DNA from: Clostridiales bacterium
Lineage (GTDB): Bacteria > Bacillota > Clostridia > Lachnospirales > Lachnospiraceae
DNA: 36,308 nucleotides
Direction of reading: 5' to 3'
NCBI GenBank assembly: GCA_029006795.1
Contig: JAQXGQ010000043.1
Span: 1-36,308, forward strand
In this document: positions 1 through 7,881 of the stretch, one piece after another
Layout: each line of letters opens with the position of its first letter
Numbering within the stretch: position 1 is the first letter of the stretch
The notes under the pieces: model-generated
What the model was told of the DNA's origin: nothing
Database searches by the model: none
What the model saw: only the letters and a program-made list of their open reading frames with translations
Translations under genes and position numbers: made by a program

Positions 1-35
1 TTTTCTAAATACTTTGATTTATTTCTTGTGTTCAT
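1..35 (-). CDS. N-terminus of an unidentified protein, cut by the window edge
   Basis: An ATG at 35-33 follows an AAGGAA-type ribosome binding site at about 6 nt spacing and stays open to the window edge (MNTRNKSKYLE). It would be the next gene of the minus-strand operon after the alarmone synthetase. Only eleven codons are visible, so no function can be given, and it may be a chance start. Confidence 0.35.
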   Translation of the reverse strand, partial: MNTRNKSKYLE

Positions 36-90
36 CTTAAATTCCTTATTCCTCTCTCTTATTTATGAACCATTAACAACAACGTACTCT

Positions 91-786
91 CTACATTTTT
101 TCTATCCTTCTGCGCAGTTCTAACATCTGGTAATCTATACCTGCAATCACGTCGGAATATGCCTTTATCTCTCTCTCGACGTTTTCTATCTGTCCTGCAT
201 CCTTCTTATAGCACATCTGAGTATCTAACTCTGCCCAATAATCCATGGCAAAAGAGCGTATCTGTATTTCCACCCGGATTTCTTCTGTCTTTTCTAAATA
301 AGTCACCGGAACCCCTACAATCAAATGGATACTCTGATAACCGCTTTTTTTAGGATTCTTCACATAATCCTTTTCCTTAAGAACCCGCAAATCTTTTTGC
401 TTTTTTATATTTTCTGCAACTTCATAAATGTCATCACAAAAATAACAGACCACCCGAATACCGGCAATATCATTCAGTGCCTCCACTGCTTCTGTAAAAG
501 TGATTTTCCTTTCTTTTTTGATTAATTTTTTTATGATACTGTCCGTAGTCTTAATTCTTGAGGACATATTGCGAATGACCTGACGGCTTTTCTGTTCCGT
601 CAGGTCAACATTCATCATACGCAGCTTTGCCTGCATTACATCAATGGCACAGGCATAACGGAGCCTGACCATCGGTGCTTCTATCTGTTCTTTTAACTGT
701 TCTTCTATAGACAAGGATGTAACTCCCGTTGTTTCTCTTTTTATTTCTATTCTATTTTTCTTGTTTTTAGACCCTTTCTTCGACAA
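91..786 (-). CDS. relQ: Small alarmone synthetase, RelQ/RelP type
   Basis: This 231-residue protein is a stand-alone RelA/SpoT synthetase domain that would transfer pyrophosphate from ATP to GDP or GTP to make (p)ppGpp in the cytoplasm. Family motifs are visible in order: SSRIKTTDSIIKKL (substrate-binding basic segment), AGIRVVCYFCDDIYEV, the G-loop region KSGYQSIHLIV, and VEIQIRSFAMDYWAELD. There is no HD hydrolase, TGS or ACT domain, and the length fits small alarmone synthetases rather than Rel. The start is a TTG preceded by GGGAG; the next ATG is about 37 codons in and would remove part of the helical N-terminus. It is the last recognisable gene of an operon with a phosphodiesterase, a lipase and a transporter, 24 bp after the transporter stop. 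RelP is the alternative assignment. Confidence 0.88.
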   Translation of the reverse strand: MSKKGSKNKKNRIEIKRETTGVTSLSIEEQLKEQIEAPMVRLRYACAIDVMQAKLRMMNVDLTEQKSRQVIRNMSSRIKTTDSIIKKLIKKERKITFTEAVEALNDIAGIRVVCYFCDDIYEVAENIKKQKDLRVLKEKDYVKNPKKSGYQSIHLIVGVPVTYLEKTEEIRVEIQIRSFAMDYWAELDTQMCYKKDAGQIENVEREIKAYSDVIAGIDYQMLELRRRIEKM

Positions 787-810
787 TACCTTTCTCCCTG
801 CTTTTCCAAT

Positions 811-2109
811 TTATTCTGCATTTTCCATCTTATATTCCGGTAATATTTCAAACGGCTCCCCCTCATTTTCACTTTTCTGCACACTCCGGTGCTGCAGACA
901 GAACAAGATAAATCCCACCATTATCATTGCCGCAATCGCAAGTACTCCTGCTTTAGAGGTATGGAACATCTGGGTAGAAGCACCCATTATCGTCGTCCCC
1001 ATAAAGGAAGCTCCTTTTCCGAAAATATCAAACACGCCAAAATATTCGGATGCCTTTTCTTTTGGAATAATCTTAGCGTAATAGGAGCGGGACAATGCCT
1101 GTATTGCCCCCTGGAATACTCCCACAAAAGTTGCCATCATCCAGAACTTCCATGCGCTGTCTAACCAAAATGCATAGACCGCCACGCAAAAATATGCTCC
1201 GATACACACCAAAATCAGTTTTCCTGTTTCAAACCATTTCGTCAGCTTTCCAAATAAAATTGCACAGGGAAATGCTACTACCTGCGTTAAAAGCAATGCC
1301 AGCAACAAACTACTGTCCCCAATTCCGACATCTTTTCCGTAGGAGGTTGCTGTTTCGATGATTGTATAAACCCCATCAATATAAAAGAAAAATGCCAGAA
1401 GAAAAATCATCACTTTCTTATCGTTTTTGATTTCTCCAAAAATATGCCCCAACCGCATAAAAGTTTCACCTACACCGCATTTCTCTGTTTCCACATAAAA
1501 CTTCTGTTTATAATTTTTCAGCAACGGAAGCGTTACCAGCCCCCACCATGCCGCGTTCATTGCAAAAGCTATCATGGTTGCTGCCGTACTAGAAATACCG
1601 ATGGCATCTGCTCCAAAAATCAGCCCCATGCTTAAAACAAAAGGGACACAGCTGCCGATATATCCCCATGCAAATCCCTGTGAGGACACCTCGTCCATCC
1701 GCTCATCCTCCGTAACGTCCACCAGCATAGAATCATAAAAAATAAGACTGCCGGAAAATCCCACTCTTGCAAGAACAAACACTGCAAGAAATAAAGTAAT
1801 ACTTTTTGGCAGTGCCAGCCCTGCGCACCCTAAAACCCCCATCATCATAAAAAAGGTAAATAGTGGTTTTTTATGATTCTTATTGTCTGCAACTGCACCA
1901 AAAATTGGTCCGAGTACCGCTACAATTAAGGTAGAAATAGAGATGGCATAGCTTAAATAGGCAGTGGAATCTGCATTGTCAATCCCTGCTGCCGCCGCCA
2001 TATTTTTAAAATAAATTGGTATAATTGTTGTTGCCAAAAGGGCGAATGCGGAATTTCCCACATCATACAGTACCCAGTATTTTTCCAGTTTCCGTAATTT
2101 CTTCTTCAT
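811..2109 (-). CDS. MFS transporter, UMF1/Atg22-like family
   Basis: A polytopic membrane protein of about 432 residues with roughly twelve hydrophobic segments. The N-terminal YWVLYDVGNSAFALL segment is typical of the UMF1 (Atg22-like) branch of the major facilitator superfamily, and GPIFGAVADNKNHKKP resembles the MFS loop 2-3 motif. The substrate is not predictable; yeast Atg22 exports amino acids, and most bacterial members are uncharacterised. The possible ATG at 2121 sits directly on the GAGAGGA ribosome binding site, so the ATG at 2109 is preferred although its spacing is long (about 13 nt). Either start lies inside the end of the preceding lipase gene, implying translational coupling. 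Confidence 0.85.
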   Translation of the reverse strand: MKKKLRKLEKYWVLYDVGNSAFALLATTIIPIYFKNMAAAAGIDNADSTAYLSYAISISTLIVAVLGPIFGAVADNKNHKKPLFTFFMMMGVLGCAGLALPKSITLFLAVFVLARVGFSGSLIFYDSMLVDVTEDERMDEVSSQGFAWGYIGSCVPFVLSMGLIFGADAIGISSTAATMIAFAMNAAWWGLVTLPLLKNYKQKFYVETEKCGVGETFMRLGHIFGEIKNDKKVMIFLLAFFFYIDGVYTIIETATSYGKDVGIGDSSLLLALLLTQVVAFPCAILFGKLTKWFETGKLILVCIGAYFCVAVYAFWLDSAWKFWMMATFVGVFQGAIQALSRSYYAKIIPKEKASEYFGVFDIFGKGASFMGTTIMGASTQMFHTSKAGVLAIAAMIMVGFILFCLQHRSVQKSENEGEPFEILPEYKMENAE

Positions 2110-3097
2110 CGTTTCTTTCATTCCTCTCTGATGCTGTTACATTTACCAAAAAATCAAATATCTGCTCATAATAAGCAGCTCTTGTCTCATAATCGGCGTT
2201 AAAGATTTCATGTTTGGAATTTTCCATGTATTTCAGTGACACTTTTCTTACACCATTGACAAACTCCGCTGCAGCGCGGTTGTCCACCATATGATCCCTG
2301 CCTGCTACAAAAAGCAGAACAGGAATTGTTATTTTCTCCAGATTTTCCTTTTTCCTAAGAACAGCGGTCGCTTTTATTGCAGTTCTAAGCCACGCATAAG
2401 ATGCGCCGTAGGTTCGGTACTGTAAATCCTTCATCCGCTTTTCAAATACATACCGATACCGTTCTTCCGACACGCAGCTGCTTCCTGAAAAGTCCGGCTT
2501 TGCATCAAATCCTTTTTGTCCGGCAGCATACTCCATTCCTCTGCCTGTCATCGTAAAATAATCTGCAACCCATTTTGCCAGCCATTCCGGGTATTTCCCT
2601 GTTTGCATCCGAAGCATCGGGGATGACAGTACTGCTCCCTGAAAGATGTCTGGATACTGTTCTAAGTAACGTACCGCCACGGCACCTCCCATAGAATGAC
2701 CAAAAAGAATCCTGTCCTTTTCCTGCTCTCTTACAATTTTCTTCATAAAGCAATGGAAATCTCTTACATAATCCTCAAAATCCTCTATGTGAACTTTCTC
2801 CGTATCCTCTGTGTCCCGCTCTGAATACCCATGTCCTCTGTGTTCCGGTAGATAGACCGAATACCCTGCCAAAAGGAAATAGTAAATCATTTCGTTATAC
2901 TTTTCCGCGAATTCACAAAATCCGTGGGAAATTACTACACACTTTTTTGCCTCTGGTTTTCGATAAGCATAATAAAAGATAGACGTGTCATCATAGCTTT
3001 CAAAATAGCCTTTCCGCCGGTATTTTTTTATGTATGGCTCTACCGTACACTGCATATGGCTGCGGTATCCTTCTTCTCCTAAGTAATCCACTTTCAT
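2063..3097 (-). CDS. Alpha/beta hydrolase, monoacylglycerol lipase / lysophospholipase-like
   Basis: This 344-residue protein has the serine aminopeptidase S33 (Hydrolase_4) pattern: oxyanion segment VISHGFCEFAEKY, the PEHRGHGYS motif shared with monoglyceride lipases, nucleophile elbow GHSMGG, a late aspartate in LLFVAGRDHMVDN and a histidine in ENSKHEIFN, completing a Ser-Asp-His triad. It probably hydrolyses monoacylglycerols or lysophospholipids; it has no signal peptide. The start overlaps the phosphodiesterase stop by 4 bp (ATGA), and its end overlaps the transporter start. Together with the upstream glycerophosphodiesterase this suggests lipid or phospholipid headgroup salvage (inference). 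Confidence 0.87.
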   Translation of the reverse strand: MKVDYLGEEGYRSHMQCTVEPYIKKYRRKGYFESYDDTSIFYYAYRKPEAKKCVVISHGFCEFAEKYNEMIYYFLLAGYSVYLPEHRGHGYSERDTEDTEKVHIEDFEDYVRDFHCFMKKIVREQEKDRILFGHSMGGAVAVRYLEQYPDIFQGAVLSSPMLRMQTGKYPEWLAKWVADYFTMTGRGMEYAAGQKGFDAKPDFSGSSCVSEERYRYVFEKRMKDLQYRTYGASYAWLRTAIKATAVLRKKENLEKITIPVLLFVAGRDHMVDNRAAAEFVNGVRKVSLKYMENSKHEIFNADYETRAAYYEQIFDFLVNVTASERNERNDEEEITETGKILGTV

Positions 3098-3891
3098 AGC
3101 GCCGCCATCCCTTTATCCCGAATAGCTCTCACTAGTTCGGGCTGGATTTTGCCGTCTGTATATTCGGATGCAATCCGTTTTCCTAAGTCGGGATAGTTGG
3201 TAATCATGGCATCTACTCTCTGCTCACATACCATTCGCATATATGCTTCTTCATCTACTGTCCATACATGGACTTTACGGTTATGGTCTCTGCACTCTTC
3301 CATAAATCCCGGAAATTGCAGATTATAAAGTGCCGGGTGCATGGCATCCGCACCCACCACATAATGCCCGTAGCTTACCGGATTGATAATTCCGTCAGCG
3401 TAAAGCATTCCGGTCTGCGCCTCCGGATTTAATTCCTTGATTCTTCGCACTGTGTAATGATTAAAGGATGAATAGATTACCCGGTCTGCCATTCCCATGC
3501 GCTCTGTTAAATCCAGTACCCGTTCTTCTATTTCTGGGTAAAAGACAATGCCTGTCTTGATTTCCACATTTACTGTCAAATCTGTGGGTTTTATCAACTC
3601 ATAGACTTCTTCTAATGTTGGTATTCTCACCTTTTGATATTCCGGATGTGTCCGATTAAAATTGAAGGTCACTAATTTTGCATAGGTAAAATCCTTCACC
3701 CAGCCGCTTCCGTTGCTGACCCGCTCAATGGTTTCATCATGTATTACCACAAGCTCTCCGTCTTTTGTCATCTGGATGTCTAACTCGATGCCGTCCGCTT
3801 TCATTTCCACTGCCTTTTCAAAGGCTTCCACCGTGTTTTCCGGCGCATATCCGCTAGCTCCCCGGTGTGCCCACACAAGTGTCCGTTCCAT
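3094..3891 (-). CDS. Glycerophosphodiester phosphodiesterase
   Basis: A cytosolic GDPD-family enzyme that would hydrolyse glycerophosphodiesters to glycerol-3-phosphate and an alcohol. Catalytic motifs near the N-terminus are HRGASGYAPENT, then ELDIQMTKDGELVVIHDETIE, which supplies the two conserved histidines and the acidic metal ligands; EIKTG is the later metal-site segment. The frame is open to an ATG at 3930, but the GAGGA ribosome binding site lies 7 nt before the ATG at 3891 (MERTLVWAHRG), giving 265 residues. It is the first gene of the operon with the lipase, transporter and alarmone synthetase. No signal peptide is seen, so it resembles the UgpQ rather than the secreted GlpQ type. 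Confidence 0.9.
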   Translation of the reverse strand: MERTLVWAHRGASGYAPENTVEAFEKAVEMKADGIELDIQMTKDGELVVIHDETIERVSNGSGWVKDFTYAKLVTFNFNRTHPEYQKVRIPTLEEVYELIKPTDLTVNVEIKTGIVFYPEIEERVLDLTERMGMADRVIYSSFNHYTVRRIKELNPEAQTGMLYADGIINPVSYGHYVVGADAMHPALYNLQFPGFMEECRDHNRKVHVWTVDEEAYMRMVCEQRVDAMITNYPDLGKRIASEYTDGKIQPELVRAIRDKGMAAL

Positions 3892-3949
3892 GTGCATTCC
3901 TCTTTTTCTTTTTATCTTTCTTTTGCTCATGGTTATGCTACGCCGGAAA

Positions 3950-4000
3950 TGTAAAATTTGTGAGGGGAGTTTTGTAAAATCTGTGTAAGATATGTAAAAG
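3950..4000. repeat. Direct repeats TGTAAAAT-(T/C)TGTG upstream of the phosphodiesterase operon
   Basis: Two 13-bp copies (3950-3962 and 3973-3985) differ at one base and are spaced 23 bp start to start; a third partial copy, TGTAAAAG, is at 3993-4000. They lie 60-110 bp upstream of the phosphodiesterase start, where its promoter should be, so an operator role is possible. This is inference from position only. Confidence 0.45.
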
Positions 4001-4034
4001 AAAAGAAGCCTTCGGATTTTACTCCAAAAGCTTC
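3995..4034 (-). terminator. Rho-independent terminator of the eight-gene amino-acid dehydrogenase operon
   Basis: On the minus strand a 12-bp stem (4034-4023 with 4016-4005, pairs completed by G-U wobbles) with a 6-nt loop is followed by TTTTCTTTTA. It lies 17 bp after the stop of the cyclodeaminase-family gene and marks the end of that operon, separating it from the phosphodiesterase operon. Confidence 0.8.
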
Positions 4035-4050
4035 CACGAATAAAATATTT

Positions 4051-5187
4051 TCAAACCACCATCTGTGGTGTATTCCATAGATTTAACTTTGTTCCAATTC
4101 CTTTTTCAAGAGCATTTCTGTAAACCACAGTTCCCCATGCCACATCCTCTGTAGGCATTCCACCTACAGAATAAATTACAATCTCATCCTCTTTTCTGTG
4201 AACTGGAATATTTCCAAGTAAAACATCCCCTAAGTCATCAATCTGATCCGTTGTCATCTTTCCCTCAGCAATCAAATCCTCAACTCTGACCGCCGGAATT
4301 GGAATCGTATGATAGGCATTCGGCTTCATTTCCTCTTCCCATGCTTCGTACAGCTTGATATTATCCGTAACCGTTCTTGCCCTGTTGATAATAAAATCAT
4401 CGTCAAAACGAAGCGCTGCCGTAGACTCAATAATTGCCCCCGGTTTTATCCACTCTTCTGCAATATATGGATAGAGCGCCGGATCACCGGTTGGTGAGGA
4501 GGTAGAAACAGAAACAATGTCCGAATCTCTTACTGCCTCTTCTATTGTTTCAACTGCATACACATCGACTCCCGGATACTCCGTCTTTACATAATCAATA
4601 AATTTATTCAGTGATGCCTGTCCACGCCCTTTCACCTTTACCGTTTTAAGTGATGGTCTTACTGCCATGGCTGCGGCAAGAGCCGTCTTACTCATAACTC
4701 CCGGTCCCACGATTCCAATCGTTTCTGCATCTTCTCTCGCAAAGGTCTTAAATCCCACTCCCGGAACAGCTCCGGTTCTGTATGCGGATAAAATATTTGC
4801 AGACATAAATGCCAGAGGCGCTCCGGTATCCTTATCGTTGAGTGTCAACATAAGGATAGACCTCGGAAGCCCTTTTTCCTTATTCTCAACATTTGAACCG
4901 TACCACTTCATTCCCGCCATATCAAATTTTCCGCCAAGATATGCCGGCATCGCCATAAATCTTCTGTCAGGCCCGTCTACCGGCATCTCCGGGAATGGCG
5001 AGCTTTCCGGAAACATGACCATACAGCCATGAGAGTTTCCGTTTGCTCCACCCATCCGGTAATTTCCAACCTTCATGAGCTTGAACATTTCTTCCATTGC
5101 TTCTACACAGCCCTTCATATCCTTTACTCCGGCTGCAATCATGTCCTCTTCACTTAAATATAAAAAATCAACTTTTGGATATTCCAT
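4051..5187 (-). CDS. Ornithine cyclodeaminase / mu-crystallin family NAD(P)-dependent enzyme
   Basis: A 378-residue protein of the family that includes ornithine cyclodeaminase, archaeal alanine dehydrogenase, ketimine reductase (mu-crystallin) and pyrroline-2-carboxylate reductase. Visible marks are AGMKWYGS (the family lysine-containing substrate segment), SAYRTGAVPGVGFK, then the Rossmann loop ETIGIVGPGVMSKTAL with GPGVMS in place of the usual GTGxQA. From memory, close relatives in databases may carry the name tyramine oxidase subunit B; I could not check this. The start at 5187 is chosen because AAGGAGGGG precedes it; the upstream ATG at 5232 lies within the permease gene. It is the last gene of the operon, 19 bp after the permease. 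It could deaminate ornithine to proline or reduce the imine made by the operon's dehydrogenase. Confidence 0.85.
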   Translation of the reverse strand: MEYPKVDFLYLSEEDMIAAGVKDMKGCVEAMEEMFKLMKVGNYRMGGANGNSHGCMVMFPESSPFPEMPVDGPDRRFMAMPAYLGGKFDMAGMKWYGSNVENKEKGLPRSILMLTLNDKDTGAPLAFMSANILSAYRTGAVPGVGFKTFAREDAETIGIVGPGVMSKTALAAAMAVRPSLKTVKVKGRGQASLNKFIDYVKTEYPGVDVYAVETIEEAVRDSDIVSVSTSSPTGDPALYPYIAEEWIKPGAIIESTAALRFDDDFIINRARTVTDNIKLYEAWEEEMKPNAYHTIPIPAVRVEDLIAEGKMTTDQIDDLGDVLLGNIPVHRKEDEIVIYSVGGMPTEDVAWGTVVYRNALEKGIGTKLNLWNTPQMVV

Positions 5188-5206
5188 TGTCGTCCCCTCC
5201 TTGAAA

Positions 5207-6604
5207 TTATTTGTTCGCTTTTTTGTGTGCAATCAGGTACAGTGAATTTTCCATTGCCATGACTTCATGAACCGGAATCGGTTTAAACATCGGTCGTTTT
5301 AATTTAAATTTGCACCAAAGCACTGCATATACGGCAAGAAGCAAAAAGATGATTCCATCAATCATAAATATCAGGTTTCTTGTAGCCGGATCACCATCTA
5401 TATTCCAAATCATAAATATATTTCCGATTACTGCTATGACAGGAATGACCGGTCCGAACGGAACCTTAAAGGTTCTAGGCGCTTTCGGAAGTCGCTTTCT
5501 GAAAATTAACACGTTAATATCCGCGATTACATAGGAAACCATCCAGAAGACGATTGCTACCAAAATCATAAATGCAAGTGAGTCACTAGAAGACAATCCT
5601 GTTGCATTTACGACTATCATGATGCCGCCTATCAATAAAATGCCAACATAATATGCGCCTCTCTTGTTTTTCTTTAAAAATATCTCCGGCATCAGGTTAA
5701 TCTTTGCCATACCTGCACACATATAGGAGAGAAAGCTGATAGCAGAATTTACGGTACTTATGACTGCAAACACGGAAACCAGTATCATCCACAGCGAACC
5801 GGCATATCCCAACAGAGAATTGCCATACAGAATATGCGGAGAAGCACTTGCCGCCAAATCCGACCAGTTTGTATAACGCCCCATCCCTATTACAACAAGT
5901 ATCTGCATGACAAGGATGATAAGCAGACTTAACACCATTCCCAGCGGAACATTTTTTCTCTCATTTTTTACGTTCTTAGAAATCGGAATAACAAATTCGC
6001 TTCCCAAAAACAGGAAAAACGCCAGACCTAAAAGTCCAAAGCAATCCGAAAATGAAGAAGCCATATTCATTGTCTGACTTACCGTTTCACCCGTTCCAAG
6101 TCCTAATATTCCAAGCACTCCCATGATAACCAGAGATAAAATCAGTCCATAGGCAACAAAATTCTGAATTTTCGCAAACATGTCTATTCCCATAAGGTTT
6201 GCAATAATGAGCACAATCAAAAGAAGTATGCAGAAAACGCTTGACGGAATTCCGGTATCAAACACAGCATTTATTGCATTTCCAAACATGGCACATTCAA
6301 CGGAGCCTGCAATTGACTGACAAACAATATATCCCCCGACCATTGTTACGATTGTTACAAACGGCCCGATTCCTGCCAAAGTGTATTGGGCAAGTCCGCC
6401 TGTAAGATTTGGCATAACCGCATTCAGCTCTGCCATACAAAGTGCTGTACAGATATTGATTAAACATGCCAGTATCATCGAAATGATAAATCCTGTACCC
6501 AGTGCCCCTGCTCCCTGTCCTAAAGACATCAGACAGCTTGTAGCAACGATAAGTCCAACTCCGGTTGAGATGACGCTTGGCAGCCCTAGTTTTTTCTCTT
6601 CCAT
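5207..6604 (-). CDS. APC-family amino acid permease
   Basis: A 465-residue membrane protein with about twelve hydrophobic segments and the amino acid-polyamine-organocation look: GVGLIVATSCLMSLGQGAG near the start, corresponding to the glycine-rich TM1 substrate segment, and a C-terminal basic RKRLPKAPRTFKVPFGP loop typical of the family. It would import an amino acid or derivative by proton symport or exchange. A GTG at 6622 is possible, but AGGAG lies 8 nt before the ATG at 6604 (MEEKKLGLPSV). It sits between the PII-like gene and the cyclodeaminase-family gene, so it probably supplies the operon's substrate. Specificity cannot be read from sequence. Confidence 0.88.
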   Translation of the reverse strand: MEEKKLGLPSVISTGVGLIVATSCLMSLGQGAGALGTGFIISMILACLINICTALCMAELNAVMPNLTGGLAQYTLAGIGPFVTIVTMVGGYIVCQSIAGSVECAMFGNAINAVFDTGIPSSVFCILLLIVLIIANLMGIDMFAKIQNFVAYGLILSLVIMGVLGILGLGTGETVSQTMNMASSFSDCFGLLGLAFFLFLGSEFVIPISKNVKNERKNVPLGMVLSLLIILVMQILVVIGMGRYTNWSDLAASASPHILYGNSLLGYAGSLWMILVSVFAVISTVNSAISFLSYMCAGMAKINLMPEIFLKKNKRGAYYVGILLIGGIMIVVNATGLSSSDSLAFMILVAIVFWMVSYVIADINVLIFRKRLPKAPRTFKVPFGPVIPVIAVIGNIFMIWNIDGDPATRNLIFMIDGIIFLLLAVYAVLWCKFKLKRPMFKPIPVHEVMAMENSLYLIAHKKANK

Positions 6605-6651
6605 AATCTTCTCTCCTATCACTTTATATTTCCCCTAGCTGTTCTTAACAT

Positions 6652-6999
6652 CTACTTAAGTGCGTCTGCTCCCTCTTCTCCGGTTCTTACCCTGATGACA
6701 TTCGAAAGCGGTGTCACAAAAATCTTTCCGTCTCCGATATGCCCTGTATAAAGTTCTTTCTTGATGGTATCGACAACCTTCTCTATCATCTCATCCGCCA
6801 CAACAATAATAATCATCTGTTTTGGAAGCAGTTCCATTTCCGGATTCTGTTCTGCCTCATACTCGAAGGTTCCTTTCTGTACTCCGCAGCCAATCGCCTG
6901 AACTACGGTCATTCCGCTTACCCCGAGCTTACTAAGTGCTGTTTTTAAGTTGCTAAGTCTGTTCATGGATGTTACTACTTCAATTCTAGAAAATCCCAT
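6652..6999 (-). CDS. PII-family (GlnB/GlnK-like) signalling protein with divergent T-loop
   Basis: A 115-residue protein of PII length. The C-terminal signature TGHIGDGKIFVTPLSNVIRV and the RTGEEG segment that follows are canonical for nucleotide binding, and VQKG followed 14 residues later by LPK brackets a T-loop of normal length. Within the loop the sequence TFEYEAEQNPEMEL replaces the usual one, and the position of the uridylylated Tyr51 aligns with Glu. It would form a trimer sensing ATP/ADP and perhaps 2-oxoglutarate and control a partner, possibly the adjacent permease as GlnK controls AmtB (inference). AAAGGAGG precedes the ATG. Location inside a catabolic operon, not beside amtB or glnA, is unusual. 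Confidence 0.87.
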   Translation of the reverse strand: MGFSRIEVVTSMNRLSNLKTALSKLGVSGMTVVQAIGCGVQKGTFEYEAEQNPEMELLPKQMIIIVVADEMIEKVVDTIKKELYTGHIGDGKIFVTPLSNVIRVRTGEEGADALK

Positions 7000-7035
7000 A
7001 TCCTTGTCCTCCTTTTGGTATAAATCGGAACTACT

Positions 7036-7878
7036 TCATTCTCCTAAAAAACTTGTTTCCTTTACTTTTGATTTATAGTCCCTTCTCTCAACAAGTTTAA
7101 AATATTTCTTTGGTGTCATCCCCGCATATTTTTTAAAATCTCTGATAAACTGGGGCTGATCATAGTATCCTAATGCCACTGCTGCATCCGTCATCTTATC
7201 AGGAGCGCCATAATTGAAAAATTCAAGCGCCCGCTGAAATTGTATAATTTTACAGAAGATTTTCGGAGAAAATCCCATTTCCTCAATAAAAACTTTGTTG
7301 ATGTACCTGACAGAGTATCCTGTATTTTCCTCAAGCTCCGATACCTTTATCTTTCCATCTGATTCATAAACCATCTGTTTAACAGAAAGTACCAGCTCCT
7401 TCTTGCCATATGGCTTTGCCCGTTTCTTTTCCGCCTTTGTGTATGCTTCAAGAAACACCCGGATTCTCTGATAAAAATCTGTCTCAGCAGCTATTTTTTC
7501 AAGCCACTGCACATCCCCCTTTATAATCTGTTCAAGCGGCACCCGTTTGTCGAAAAGTTCCCTCATTGTGACATCTATCAGTTCCGGCTGAACTCCGGGC
7601 ATAAATCTTACACCGAACACCTCATGGAACTCCGGCCGTTTTTCAATTTTATATTCTATCGGTGTTCCGCAGGCGTATCCTCTCATTTCTGTTCCGTTAT
7701 ACTCGAAAGAGAGGTCGATACATCCATCGGGAACTACCCTCATTCCCTTTGCCCCATTAACATGATAGGTATAGAAATGAGAGATTCCCTGCTTAAGGTA
7801 AATTTCCTGAAAGAAATCATCTGTATCAAATACAAAATACGGTTGTGTTGGTCTTAGTTTATCTTTTTTCCATATCAT
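7036..7878 (-). CDS. AraC-family transcriptional regulator
   Basis: A 280-residue regulator. The C-terminal third has the two helix-turn-helix pattern of AraC proteins: VSELEENTGYSVRYINKVF, then ALGYYDQPQFIRDFKKYAG followed by MTPKKYF. The N-terminal part (FYTYHVNGAKGMRVVPDGCIDLSF) resembles the DUF6597-type sensing domain seen in many AraC proteins. It lies in the middle of the operon, only 3 bp after the flavoprotein stop, and no Shine-Dalgarno sequence precedes its ATG, so it probably depends on reinitiation and is made at low level. It likely controls the operon in response to its substrate (inference). Confidence 0.88.
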   Translation of the reverse strand: MIWKKDKLRPTQPYFVFDTDDFFQEIYLKQGISHFYTYHVNGAKGMRVVPDGCIDLSFEYNGTEMRGYACGTPIEYKIEKRPEFHEVFGVRFMPGVQPELIDVTMRELFDKRVPLEQIIKGDVQWLEKIAAETDFYQRIRVFLEAYTKAEKKRAKPYGKKELVLSVKQMVYESDGKIKVSELEENTGYSVRYINKVFIEEMGFSPKIFCKIIQFQRALEFFNYGAPDKMTDAAVALGYYDQPQFIRDFKKYAGMTPKKYFKLVERRDYKSKVKETSFLGE

Positions 7879-7881
7879 GCA

